A stretch of DNA of 64,000 nucleotides from Pseudomonas sediminis. Its GTDB lineage: Bacteria > Pseudomonadota > Gammaproteobacteria > Pseudomonadales > Pseudomonadaceae. The DNA is taken from the NCBI RefSeq assembly GCF_039555755.1, contig NZ_CP154631.1, forward strand, positions 496,001-560,000, written 5' to 3'. Every line of letters starts with the position of its first letter. Position 1 is the first letter of the stretch. The position numbers and the translations under genes are program-made. The notes under the pieces were generated by a model. It was not told the origin of the DNA and searched no databases. It saw nothing but the letters and a program-made list of their open reading frames with translations. This document shows, one piece after another, positions 8,250 through 15,875 of this stretch.

Positions 8250-9755
8250 TCATTCTTGAACCGGTCGTAAACTGGCCACCAGCCGCTCGCATTCGCCGTC
8301 GAGGTAGGTGTCGACGGCCACAACGTCGAGCCTCCCTTCCTTGTACCAGGCATTCAGTTCCTTGAGTGCCAATGTGCCGAAGCGTACCCAGGCGATGAGG
8401 TTGGAACGCAGCATGAAATGGATCATGTCGCCGCCCGAGCGAAGCGCTGCGTCGGCGCCATCGACGAGGCACAGCGTTCCGTGGGCCAGCAGTAGCATCC
8501 GCCGAAGCTCGGGATTGGCGGCGGAAGGGATGCACTGCTCCCAGTCCTTCTGGTGATAGAAGCGCTGCTTCACGACCCAGGTTACGCGAGTCAGCAATTC
8601 GCTGAACAGCACCGGAATCGCCATAGCCAACCCATGACGAAGGTCGTAGCCCTTTTCGAATACCTGAACGGCGATCGTTGCGAAGGTTTGCCGGTGCTTT
8701 CCAAACTCGCCGACGTTGATGAACTGTAACAGCGAGAAGAATGGAATGGGGATGCCCGATCCCCGCTGCTGCGCGCCAGACGAGCCGGCCATGTCGGAGA
8801 ACAGATGCCCCAGCCAGTTCATGAAGCCGCAGAACAGCTTGGCAACCAGGTTCGATCCTTTGAGCTCGAAGGTGTCGGTATCGACGCTGATGAGCCGGCC
8901 ACCATCGACAAAGTGGGCCGTACTGGTGAACTGATCCAATATCGAGAAGAACAAGCCAACCAAGTCCGGTGAATGCGCAAGACTCTTGATGTGGTGATTA
9001 CGCGTGCTCATCTTGAACAGGTGGTCGACATCGCCACCATGCCGATGGTCGTAGTTGACTTTGAACTTTCCCTCCAGGAAGCCAATGGCGCTGGCTGTCG
9101 GATCACTCCCCTCGCGCGGCCCTTTCCAGCCGTTCCAGGAGGCGAATGTCTGCACCGCCTTGTCGGTCATGTCGTCCGTGAAGTGGGTGAGCGCCCCTTG
9201 CCCGGGAAGGCAGACGAACAGTATGTCGACCAGTCCGCCTATCAGGCCGCAGGTGCCTGCGATCATGTAGTCGTACTTGTCGCACTGGGCACCCTTGTAC
9301 GAAAACTCCTCCTGGATGCGCTTTTCCAGCGCAATGCGCTGGCTGGCGCTCATCAGGTCACGGAACGGGTCCTGCCTGAACTCGATCTGGTGTCGCTGCG
9401 CGTACGCGGCCACCTGATCCAGGTACCCGCTCCAGTCGCCCCCATCGTCCATCTCGATGAAGTCGAGACAAGGGAGCGGCGCACTGATGCTGACAATTTT
9501 CTCCTGTACAAAGAGGCTGGTCTCGACGAGCAGCGCGTCTTCTTCGTCCGCGTCGAATATCACCTGGCTTTCTTCGATGAGCGTTCCCGCCTGGAACAGC
9601 ATCAGTTCAAGATGCTGAAGACTCTCGGTCTGCGCCGCCTGCATGTCCTCCAAGGCACCATCGAGCAACCCTAGATGACGCTGCGCGGCGTCCGTCTGGT
9701 GCTTCTGCACCAGCATCGCCTGTGCCTGCTCCACCAATGGCTCCTTCTTGCTCAT
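8250..9755 (-). CDS. Putative membrane-associated metal-dependent hydrolase of the TerB-type cassette
   Basis: A 501-residue protein starting at ATG 9755, which overlaps the stop of the upstream TerB-like gene by ATGA (translational coupling). The N-terminal 110 residues look coiled and acidic. A hydrophobic segment (YDYMIAGTCGLIGGLVDILF) lies near residue 160, followed by NHHIKSLAHSP near 255. NWLGHLFSDMAGSSGA follows near 315 and GIPIPFFSLL just after it. The order H-x-x-x-x-H...G-x-L-x-H-x-x-x-D...G-x-P recalls YdjM/DUF457-type inner-membrane metal hydrolases (HRGxTHS, GYLSHILADM, GVPLLWP). This is a motif analogy made by eye, not a database match. It would be the likely catalytic subunit of the cassette. 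Confidence 0.6.
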   Translation of the reverse strand: MSKKEPLVEQAQAMLVQKHQTDAAQRHLGLLDGALEDMQAAQTESLQHLELMLFQAGTLIEESQVIFDADEEDALLVETSLFVQEKIVSISAPLPCLDFIEMDDGGDWSGYLDQVAAYAQRHQIEFRQDPFRDLMSASQRIALEKRIQEEFSYKGAQCDKYDYMIAGTCGLIGGLVDILFVCLPGQGALTHFTDDMTDKAVQTFASWNGWKGPREGSDPTASAIGFLEGKFKVNYDHRHGGDVDHLFKMSTRNHHIKSLAHSPDLVGLFFSILDQFTSTAHFVDGGRLISVDTDTFELKGSNLVAKLFCGFMNWLGHLFSDMAGSSGAQQRGSGIPIPFFSLLQFINVGEFGKHRQTFATIAVQVFEKGYDLRHGLAMAIPVLFSELLTRVTWVVKQRFYHQKDWEQCIPSAANPELRRMLLLAHGTLCLVDGADAALRSGGDMIHFMLRSNLIAWVRFGTLALKELNAWYKEGRLDVVAVDTYLDGECERLVASLRPVQE

Positions 9756-11431
9756 GAGAAGAGTCCGGTGAGCTTGTCCTTGGCCTTGCTGGCCACGTCT
9801 GCGGCACCACCGACGAGCACGTCGCCGACGTTGAAGTAGCCGACCGCTTCGAAGGCCCGAGCCAGGTTTTCCAGGTCCTTCGGCGAAACGCCTGGCTTGA
9901 CCACCAGCTTGAGGGTCTCGACCTGCTGACCATCCTTCTCCTGGGTGAACGAGCGTTCTTCGTAGAATCCTCTGATGAAGCCGTACAGCTCCGCCTTGGT
10001 CGGTTCCTTGGCGAGAGTCTTGAGTTTGGCGTCGTCCAGAAAGCGAGCGCAACGCAGTTTGGTGGCACTGCTCTGCGCCGCCTCGGACTTGCTGGTGAGC
10101 ACGGCCCCGGCACCGGTCATCTGCCCCATCATGGCCATCAGGCGCTGGATCTTCTGGCCTTGTTCACCGTGATCAGCCAGGGCCTGGGTCAGCCGCTCGG
10201 TGATGTGATTGATGTCCTGGATCAGCAGGGAGATGGTTGCCTGTGTTTGCTTGATGACCTCGACCAGCATCAGCTCCCGTCGTTTCGACCGTGTCAGCTC
10301 GTCGGCTCCGGTCAGTTTGCGCACCCCAGCATACGCGCCCACACCGATCAGCACGGCGACGCCGATGCCGGTGGTCATGCCCGACAGGCCTAGCAGGCCA
10401 CCCACCCCCAGGGTGGCCAGGCCCGACGTCAGCCCCGCAGCCGACATGCCGATCACCGAGCCGGAGAGATACACCGCCGCCAGCGGCGTACCCACGGCGG
10501 CCGCCTTTGCCGACAGCAGCTTCAGCGCGCTGACGATCTGATCGTCCGTAACGTCTTCCTTGAGCATGCTATGGTCATTGCGGATGGCGGTCACAGCAAG
10601 ATCGATCTCGTCGTCGGTAATCTGCAGGAGCGCGCGGTTGTTCTGCAGGAAGCCAAATACCTCCAGCGAGTTTCCGCCAGTGGAGAAGTACAGATTGATC
10701 AGGTCTTTGGTCAGCGAGATGTGCAGCGGCCTGATCTGCCCACGCGGGCAATGACTGTCGAGCTCTGCAAGCAGCGTCTCGATCGGCACCGCGGGTTTGA
10801 AAGCGGTCATGTAAGTGCGCACGCTGAAGCGCGACTCGGGGCTGAGATTCAGGCGCGTCATCAGCAGAAGGATCTCTGCGAACTCCTTCTCGTCGATGAC
10901 GGCGTCGTTGTCATAGGCCATGTTCACCATGACCTTGAGGTAGGCCACCTTGACCGCCTCGTCCATCTCGTCGATGGGGATCAGCTGCTTTTCGTCCTGA
11001 AACTCGCTGAAGTTGTCGATGACGCCCTGCAGCACCGACGCCAGCGCCGCGTAGTCGCAGTCCGTCAGGTCCTTGATGACCAATTGACTGTCGTCCTTGC
11101 GCTGGATGATCAGGGAGTATTCCAGCTTGTCCAGGTTCTTCCCCGTATACAGTTGGGCGTACTTGGCGCTGGAGATCGCCTCATAGGGGAACTGGATAGG
11201 GTCGGCGAAACCAGAGCGGTAAATCAGTTGCTCGCCTGTGAACAGCAGACCGTCCTTGCCGGTGCCGAACAGCGTATTGTCGAATAGCGCCACAACGTTT
11301 CCCGGCAGACCGCTGTATCTGAATGCCTTGACGGCATTGTTCAGCTTTTTCTCATCGATCCCCGGAGCGATGGAAATATTCTTGGCAGAGATGGAGCCGA
11401 GGTTTTCGCGAAGATAGGCGCTAACGCTCAT
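9752..11431 (-). CDS. TerB-like protein with N-terminal PH-like module and glycine-rich membrane hairpin
   Basis: A 559-residue protein. Residues about 25-115 hold the PH-like module (LFDNTLFGTGKDGLLFT). Residues about 170-260 resemble the all-helical TerB fold (AYLKVMVNMAYDNDAVIDEK, then EFAEILLLM), which in tellurite-resistance and stress proteins sits under membranes and binds metal. Residues about 320-375 form a Gly/Ala-rich hydrophobic hairpin (LSGSVIGMSAAGLTSGLATL, then GVAVLIGVGAYAGV). A helical stretch and an alpha/beta C-terminal domain follow. The start is ATG 11431, with AAGGA 7 bases upstream. The next gene starts inside its stop codon. TerB-type domains occur in several predicted phage-defence and stress systems; a defence role here is inference. 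Confidence 0.7.
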   Translation of the reverse strand: MSVSAYLRENLGSISAKNISIAPGIDEKKLNNAVKAFRYSGLPGNVVALFDNTLFGTGKDGLLFTGEQLIYRSGFADPIQFPYEAISSAKYAQLYTGKNLDKLEYSLIIQRKDDSQLVIKDLTDCDYAALASVLQGVIDNFSEFQDEKQLIPIDEMDEAVKVAYLKVMVNMAYDNDAVIDEKEFAEILLLMTRLNLSPESRFSVRTYMTAFKPAVPIETLLAELDSHCPRGQIRPLHISLTKDLINLYFSTGGNSLEVFGFLQNNRALLQITDDEIDLAVTAIRNDHSMLKEDVTDDQIVSALKLLSAKAAAVGTPLAAVYLSGSVIGMSAAGLTSGLATLGVGGLLGLSGMTTGIGVAVLIGVGAYAGVRKLTGADELTRSKRRELMLVEVIKQTQATISLLIQDINHITERLTQALADHGEQGQKIQRLMAMMGQMTGAGAVLTSKSEAAQSSATKLRCARFLDDAKLKTLAKEPTKAELYGFIRGFYEERSFTQEKDGQQVETLKLVVKPGVSPKDLENLARAFEAVGYFNVGDVLVGGAADVASKAKDKLTGLFS

Positions 11432-11530
11432 GGAAGGTCCTTTTTAGGATAAGCGAGTCGTGACATGCTAACTCGCAGGATGGCTGAATGCCATTATCAC
11501 TAAGGCGATTGCGTCTCTTGCTCAGGCCAG

Positions 11531-11650
11531 TCAGGCCTGTGCACTCTCACGCGCCCCATGGGAGCGCTTGAGCTCGGAATACTCGCGATAAAGTTCGTAA
11601 CCTTTCTTGATCACCACCACGAGCCCGATGGCTGCCAGGAGATTTTTCAT
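11531..11650 (-). CDS. 39-aa single-pass membrane peptide upstream of the TerB-type cassette
   Basis: ATG 11650 to TGA 11531, 39 codons, with AGGGA 7 bases upstream of the start. The N-terminus is a hydrophobic segment (LLAAIGLVVVI, residues 4-14), followed by a charged amphipathic helix (KKGYELYREYSELKRSHG). It is on the same strand and 99 bp upstream of the TerB-like gene, so it is probably the first gene of that transcript. A good ribosome binding site plus a clean membrane-anchor and charged-tail layout support a real small protein, perhaps a membrane sensor or toxin/antitoxin-type component. The role is unknown. Confidence 0.55.
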   Translation of the reverse strand: MKNLLAAIGLVVVIKKGYELYREYSELKRSHGARESAQA

Positions 11651-11994
11651 AAGTCGTTCCCTACGGGTTTGTTTGAATTGTTGGGGTTGATGGGCCGTCC
11701 CTACTAGAACAGGTCAACCTAGCGCCAGAGCTGCTCGACATTAAAGCGCTCTACCCGAACGGCGACCTGCAACCCCATCACCTAGTTCGCAGCTCGGCAC
11801 TATGAATTCGCTGCTCATCTAGTTGCAATCGCAGGAATGCGCCGTGCTCCTTTCACGCTTCGCAGCCAGAGCAACACCATGGCCCCATAAAAATCAGAAG
11901 GACAAGTAACTCCACTCCAATATGCCACCAGGGCAGTGTGAGGAAATCCATGCCCCCTCACTCTGTCGAGACAGTTAAAGGACGAGCCAAAGAT

Positions 11995-12030
11995 ATGTAG
12001 ACTTTTACGTCACACATATAGTGTCTACAT
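11995..12030. promoter_or_regulatory. Perfect long-spaced palindrome, candidate operator
   Basis: ATGTAGAC (11995-12002) and GTCTACAT (12023-12030) form an exact 8-bp inverted repeat with 20 bases between arms. It lies between the minus-strand TerB-type cassette and the remnant WYL regulator that starts at 12064, where a shared operator would be expected. The second arm runs into a further small palindrome (TACATGTA). Confidence 0.5.
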
Positions 12031-12063
12031 GTACAGGTAAACAATCCAGGCAGGTGGAGGAGC

Positions 12064-12312
12064 ATGAAACGCAGGAAACCAGTTAAAATGGTGCCCTGGA
12101 ATCTGGCACTTCTCAATTGTTTGATCGAGACCGTCGCGCGTTAGGAGAGCCGACTGACCACGGGCTATCTAATGCAGAGCTTTGGCATCAGTCGTCAGCA
12201 GGCCTCGAAGGACATAAACACCTAAATCAACGAGCACGAGGCGCAAAACTTTACATACGACCCGATCATCTGGGGTATGACCGGCGCGGAACTTCTGGCT
12301 ACTGTTCATTGA
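12064..12312 (+). pseudogene. Broken N-terminus of a CapW/BrxR-type WYL regulator
   Basis: Starting at ATG 12064 the frame reads ALLNCLIETVAR, a TAG at 12142, SRLTTGYLMQSFGISRQQAS then KDINT, a TAA at 12223, INEHEAQNFTYDPIIWGMTG and AELLATVH, then TGA at 12310. The core R-LTT-L---FGISRQQASKDIN-Y matches the winged helix of CapW/BrxR-type WYL repressors, which control CBASS, BREX and related defence loci. Two internal stops and loss of the WYL and C-terminal domains show decay. A palindrome lies 34 bp upstream. The neighbouring defence-type cassette may once have been under its control. Confidence 0.7.
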
Positions 12313-12454
12313 TGGCAGCGAAAACTGCCTTTCTCCACCTTCAGGACCAGAACAATGAGTTGCCCGGCATCTGCAGATGCTCAATGATCGCTCCTAGCCG
12401 ATTTCAACCAGTTATGCATGGCTGCCCCGTAGAGCAGTAGCAAGCATTGAATAC

Positions 12455-12477
12455 GGTTCATCTGATTGAGATGAACC
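12455..12477 (-). terminator. Hairpin downstream of the AddAB-like operon
   Basis: GGTTCATCT (12455-12463) and AGATGAACC (12469-12477) form a perfect 9-bp stem with a 5-base loop, 32 bp beyond the stop of the last minus-strand gene (12509). There is no U-tract on the minus strand, so it may act as a 3' end stabiliser or weak terminator. Confidence 0.45.
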
Positions 12478-12508
12478 TCATCCATCTCCGCAGGCTGATG
12501 CTAACGGG

Positions 12509-12676
12509 TCACCCCAGGTCTGCCTCTAGAGCCTCTGCTAGGGCCTCCAATGCAGACTCCAAACGGGATGCCTCCCACGGATCAGAGGGGCACTGTTCCC
12601 GAGCGTCAACTTTTTGCACAAACCGGAGCAGAGCCTCGGCATCTGCGTTTGGCATCTCGAGCGTGATCGAGCTCAT
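12509..12676 (-). CDS. 55-aa acidic protein translationally coupled to the UvrD-like helicase
   Basis: ATG at 12676-12674 overlaps the helicase stop TGA (12675-12673) in an ATGA arrangement, with GAGAGG upstream. The 55-residue product has an N-terminal MSSITLEMPNADAEALLRF segment and a Leu/Ala/Glu-rich C-terminal helix (SRLESALEALAEALEADLG) that could form a coiled coil. It is the last gene of the six-gene operon. The ATGA coupling to a helicase-nuclease suggests an accessory or regulatory subunit of the complex; no homologue is recognised. Confidence 0.6.
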   Translation of the reverse strand: MSSITLEMPNADAEALLRFVQKVDAREQCPSDPWEASRLESALEALAEALEADLG

Positions 12677-15600
12677 CTCAACCTCTCAATGCTCAAAGCG
12701 CCACCGGCCACGGGTAGAAGCAACCACTGCTCGATGACTTTCTTTCCTGAAGCCTGCTCTACTCCCTGAGCATATGCCCCCAACTGTGCGCTGTATTCGC
12801 TGGCCAACAGCTCCCAATGATCCGCAGTCAACTGACTGGACTTATGGTCAAACAGAACCCATCCGCTATCGGTTTCCAACAGCAAATCGATCCGGCCATT
12901 TAACACCTGACCAGTAGGCAAAATGCTCTGTAGTGGAATCTCGGCATATGGCCTCGCACCAGGCCAACGGCTGGACAACCATTCATGGAAAACCCTGATC
13001 TGTTGCAACACTGAATTGGCAGATAAGTACTCCGACACACCGAAGCCGGACAGGATGTTACTCACCTCAGCGTTAGACAAGGAGGCATGCGGAGTCGTAA
13101 AGGACAAGCCAATACACGCATGTACAGCCTCACCAAGCACACGCATATCTGCCCCTTTGGCTACAGGTATCCGTTCACCAATCCGACACTTCTCCACGAT
13201 TGCGCATGGGGCGGGTTCTACAGAGGATGGATTGAAGATGAGCGGCAGTCGAAGGCCTGTATCGCCCATACCCTTGAACCAATAGAGAGCCTCAGAAGTA
13301 GCAGGCTTTTCATTGACCTGATCGCCCAACGGTTCAAGCTCCCAGTGGTCTGCCGCAATGCGCTCTCCAGTGGGCAACTCGATGGCACCGTTTCCCTTCC
13401 CCGGAAGTAACCACGGAGCCTCGACACAATCGAGCCATTCGCCGCTCAGCTTGCGGCTGGATCGCGCAAGCACCAAGAGATCCCGCGCTCTGGTCATGCT
13501 GACGTATAGAAGCCGCTTGGACTCTTCGATGGCAGTGGTTTTGAAACCAGCAGCCATCGGTGTAAGTGCGATACTGTCAGCGATGGCGACTTTTTTCTTC
13601 AGACCAAATGGCCAAGGCCAATAGCGGATGTATCTATCAGCCAGCGGGTTATGAGCATCGAAATTTGCCCCTGATTGCGCAGAGACTGACCAGAGCCGGC
13701 TCTTGATGTCCTTGGCAAGATCAGTGAGGACAACAACCGGCCATTCAAGACCTTTTGCGGCGTGATGTGTCATCACCTTGACCGCATCGATGGCCGGCTC
13801 AGCCAACATATCTTGCTTCTGCTGAGCAATCTCACCCAACCAAGTAATGAGCCCCGAAATAGAGGCCGCTTGCTGGCCACTACGGCAAACATCTTCATAC
13901 TGACCAGCGAGCGCAATTAGGGCCTCCAGGTTGGCTAAGCGCACGCGGACACGGTCAGGCTCGGGCGTCCAACGCATCACCTTGTCCGCCAGGGAACAGG
14001 TAGCGATCACGGTTACTAAAGCTTCCCTAGGGGCAAGAAGCGGTAAAGCGGAGCGCAAACCAGCAATAGCTTCCAGTACCGGGTGAACCGGATGACCTTC
14101 GATGGCCTGCTCGAACCATTGCTCAACCTCGCCACCTTTGGCTAGGTACCTCAGCCGATCGGCCACCCATATTTCCGGCTCTAGACTGTCGGCCAGAGAC
14201 ACAATCTCAGCAGTGGCCAAAGTATCCGCCGGATCATTGAGACGGCGCAGGCAGGCCATGGTCAATGTAGCTTCGGGCGTAGCAAGCAAGCCTGCCTGAG
14301 CAGTGGCGACGGGAATACCCTGTGCGGACAAAGCTGCCGCAAAAGCATCAACCCCATCATTGGAGCGCGAGAGGATTGCAACATCCCCAAAGCGAACGGG
14401 GCGTGGTGACTTGCTCGATTTGTCGTAGATGGAGTAGCCGGAATCAATCAGTTGGCGAACCCCAGACGCCAACGCGGAAGCCTCTTGCTCAGCTTTCGTG
14501 CCACCGAGAATCCAGTTTGCGAGTGCTGGTTCGGGCAAGGGGTCTGTACGCTCAGGGCTGAGCTCAACTTCCTCCCTGGCCAAAGTGTCCTTAAAGGCGT
14601 GGGTAAAAACTGCGTTGACCGCCTTTACCAGCTCCGGACGTGAACGCCAGGATGATGGCAGGACCTCCTTGACAGCCCCCATATCCGGCAATGCCTTGAG
14701 AATGGCCTGCATGAGCTCCGTATCACTGCCCCGGAATCCATAAATCGCCTGTTTGATGTCCCCTACCCAATAGACCTTCTTGGCAAAGCTGGCGAGCTTC
14801 AAGAAGAGAGCGAGCTGGATCGGACTCGTATCTTGAAACTCATCGACCATCAGGAGATCGAGTTCATCGTCGAGTACAGCCGCTACTTCGGGGTGATCAA
14901 GCAGGCCGAGCAGTTGGTGCTCCTGGTCGGCAAAGTCCAGAACACCAAGTTCCTGCTTAAGGGCCTGATAACTCTCCAGAGCCTTGGCAGCAAGATTGAA
15001 CATCAACTCAAGGTATCGGCGTAGGTCGTTATGCAACCCCGCGTGCTCGCCTGCTCGACCTGCCAAATCAGCAATTGGCTCGATGGTCAGGCGCAAGCTC
15101 ACCTCGGGAGACTCTTCCGCGACCTTGACCCACTCGCCCCAAGAAGCTGTCTGCCGCTCCAGGCCACGAGCGAAGCCTTTGATCAACGCCAGGTAGGCAT
15201 TGGTGTTCTTTTTGCCTCCAGACTGAGCAGTGGCTTCAATGGTCGGCAGTGCTGCGTGAATCGCCTTCAGCAGATCAGCACTGAGATCCTGCTTCGACGG
15301 CTTCGGGAAATAGCTCAACAGATCGTCTGCATTCGCCGATGCAAAACAAGGAACCTGAGCCGCTGGGATGTCATTGCTACGAATCTGGTCAACCAACTTC
15401 TTCAGGTCAGACTGCCAATGATCCTTGTATTTATCCCGGGGATCCGGCTCCAGTCCCAATCGGCGCACCAGGCTCAACAGCTCTTGCATTGCTGGGCTAT
15501 CCAGCACCGTATCGATGGCATGACCTAGCAGAGCCTTGCTCTGCACCTCCTCCAGAACCTGCAGGTCGGTGGACATGCCGGCCTCAAAAGCAAAGCGCGC

Positions 15601-15861
15601 AATTAGCTGGCCGCAAACGCTGTTGACCGTGCCGATGCGAGCCTGCCCCATTGCATTGGCGAGACTGAAGTCCCCCTGATTGAGCAGATGCCCGCGCACG
15701 CGCTCCCGGAGCTCAGCCGCCGCTTTTTTAGTAAATGTGGTCGCAATGACACCCGAAGGACGGATATTGCCTGCGGTCAATTCGTCATGCAGAAGATCGG
15801 TTAGCCGGTGCGTCTTGCCACTGCCAGCCCCTGCACTAATGAAGGTGATATGGGCTTTCAT
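12673..15861 (-). CDS. UvrD/RecB-like ATP-dependent helicase-nuclease (AddA-like)
   Basis: A 1062-residue superfamily 1A helicase with a C-terminal nuclease. Walker A SAGAGSGKT is at residues 7-15 and Walker B with VDEFQDTSP near 338. VMTHHAAKGLEWP is motif V, and YVSMTRARDLLVLA near 787 is motif VI. A PD-(D/E)XK-type nuclease follows (GRIDLLLE near 990, then FDHKSS near 1004). AddA/RecB enzymes unwind and degrade double-stranded ends. Start ATG 15861 has GGAG 6 bases upstream and lies 14 bp after the AddB-like stop; the frame opens earlier, at 15888. Core Pseudomonas use RecBCD, so this island copy is probably specialised, possibly for attack on phage or plasmid DNA (inference). Confidence 0.85.
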   Translation of the reverse strand: MKAHITFISAGAGSGKTHRLTDLLHDELTAGNIRPSGVIATTFTKKAAAELRERVRGHLLNQGDFSLANAMGQARIGTVNSVCGQLIARFAFEAGMSTDLQVLEEVQSKALLGHAIDTVLDSPAMQELLSLVRRLGLEPDPRDKYKDHWQSDLKKLVDQIRSNDIPAAQVPCFASANADDLLSYFPKPSKQDLSADLLKAIHAALPTIEATAQSGGKKNTNAYLALIKGFARGLERQTASWGEWVKVAEESPEVSLRLTIEPIADLAGRAGEHAGLHNDLRRYLELMFNLAAKALESYQALKQELGVLDFADQEHQLLGLLDHPEVAAVLDDELDLLMVDEFQDTSPIQLALFLKLASFAKKVYWVGDIKQAIYGFRGSDTELMQAILKALPDMGAVKEVLPSSWRSRPELVKAVNAVFTHAFKDTLAREEVELSPERTDPLPEPALANWILGGTKAEQEASALASGVRQLIDSGYSIYDKSSKSPRPVRFGDVAILSRSNDGVDAFAAALSAQGIPVATAQAGLLATPEATLTMACLRRLNDPADTLATAEIVSLADSLEPEIWVADRLRYLAKGGEVEQWFEQAIEGHPVHPVLEAIAGLRSALPLLAPREALVTVIATCSLADKVMRWTPEPDRVRVRLANLEALIALAGQYEDVCRSGQQAASISGLITWLGEIAQQKQDMLAEPAIDAVKVMTHHAAKGLEWPVVVLTDLAKDIKSRLWSVSAQSGANFDAHNPLADRYIRYWPWPFGLKKKVAIADSIALTPMAAGFKTTAIEESKRLLYVSMTRARDLLVLARSSRKLSGEWLDCVEAPWLLPGKGNGAIELPTGERIAADHWELEPLGDQVNEKPATSEALYWFKGMGDTGLRLPLIFNPSSVEPAPCAIVEKCRIGERIPVAKGADMRVLGEAVHACIGLSFTTPHASLSNAEVSNILSGFGVSEYLSANSVLQQIRVFHEWLSSRWPGARPYAEIPLQSILPTGQVLNGRIDLLLETDSGWVLFDHKSSQLTADHWELLASEYSAQLGAYAQGVEQASGKKVIEQWLLLPVAGGALSIERLR

Positions 15862-15875
15862 TCTGCTCTCCATAC

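Noticed and set aside
8973..9674. 233-codon plus-strand frame opposite the membrane hydrolase gene
   Set aside because: Antisense frame without motifs; the minus-strand reading has coupled starts and consistent domain content.
11853..11951. 32-codon minus-strand frame (MDFLTLPWWHIGVELLVLLI...) with a hydrophobic core near the palindrome
   Set aside because: The ribosome site is very close to the ATG, the end is Cys-rich and random-looking, and there is no independent support; kept only as a possibility.
12117..12440. 107-codon plus-strand frame overlapping the broken WYL gene
   Set aside because: It is a different frame of the CapW-like remnant; the WYL signature is in the frame starting at 12064.
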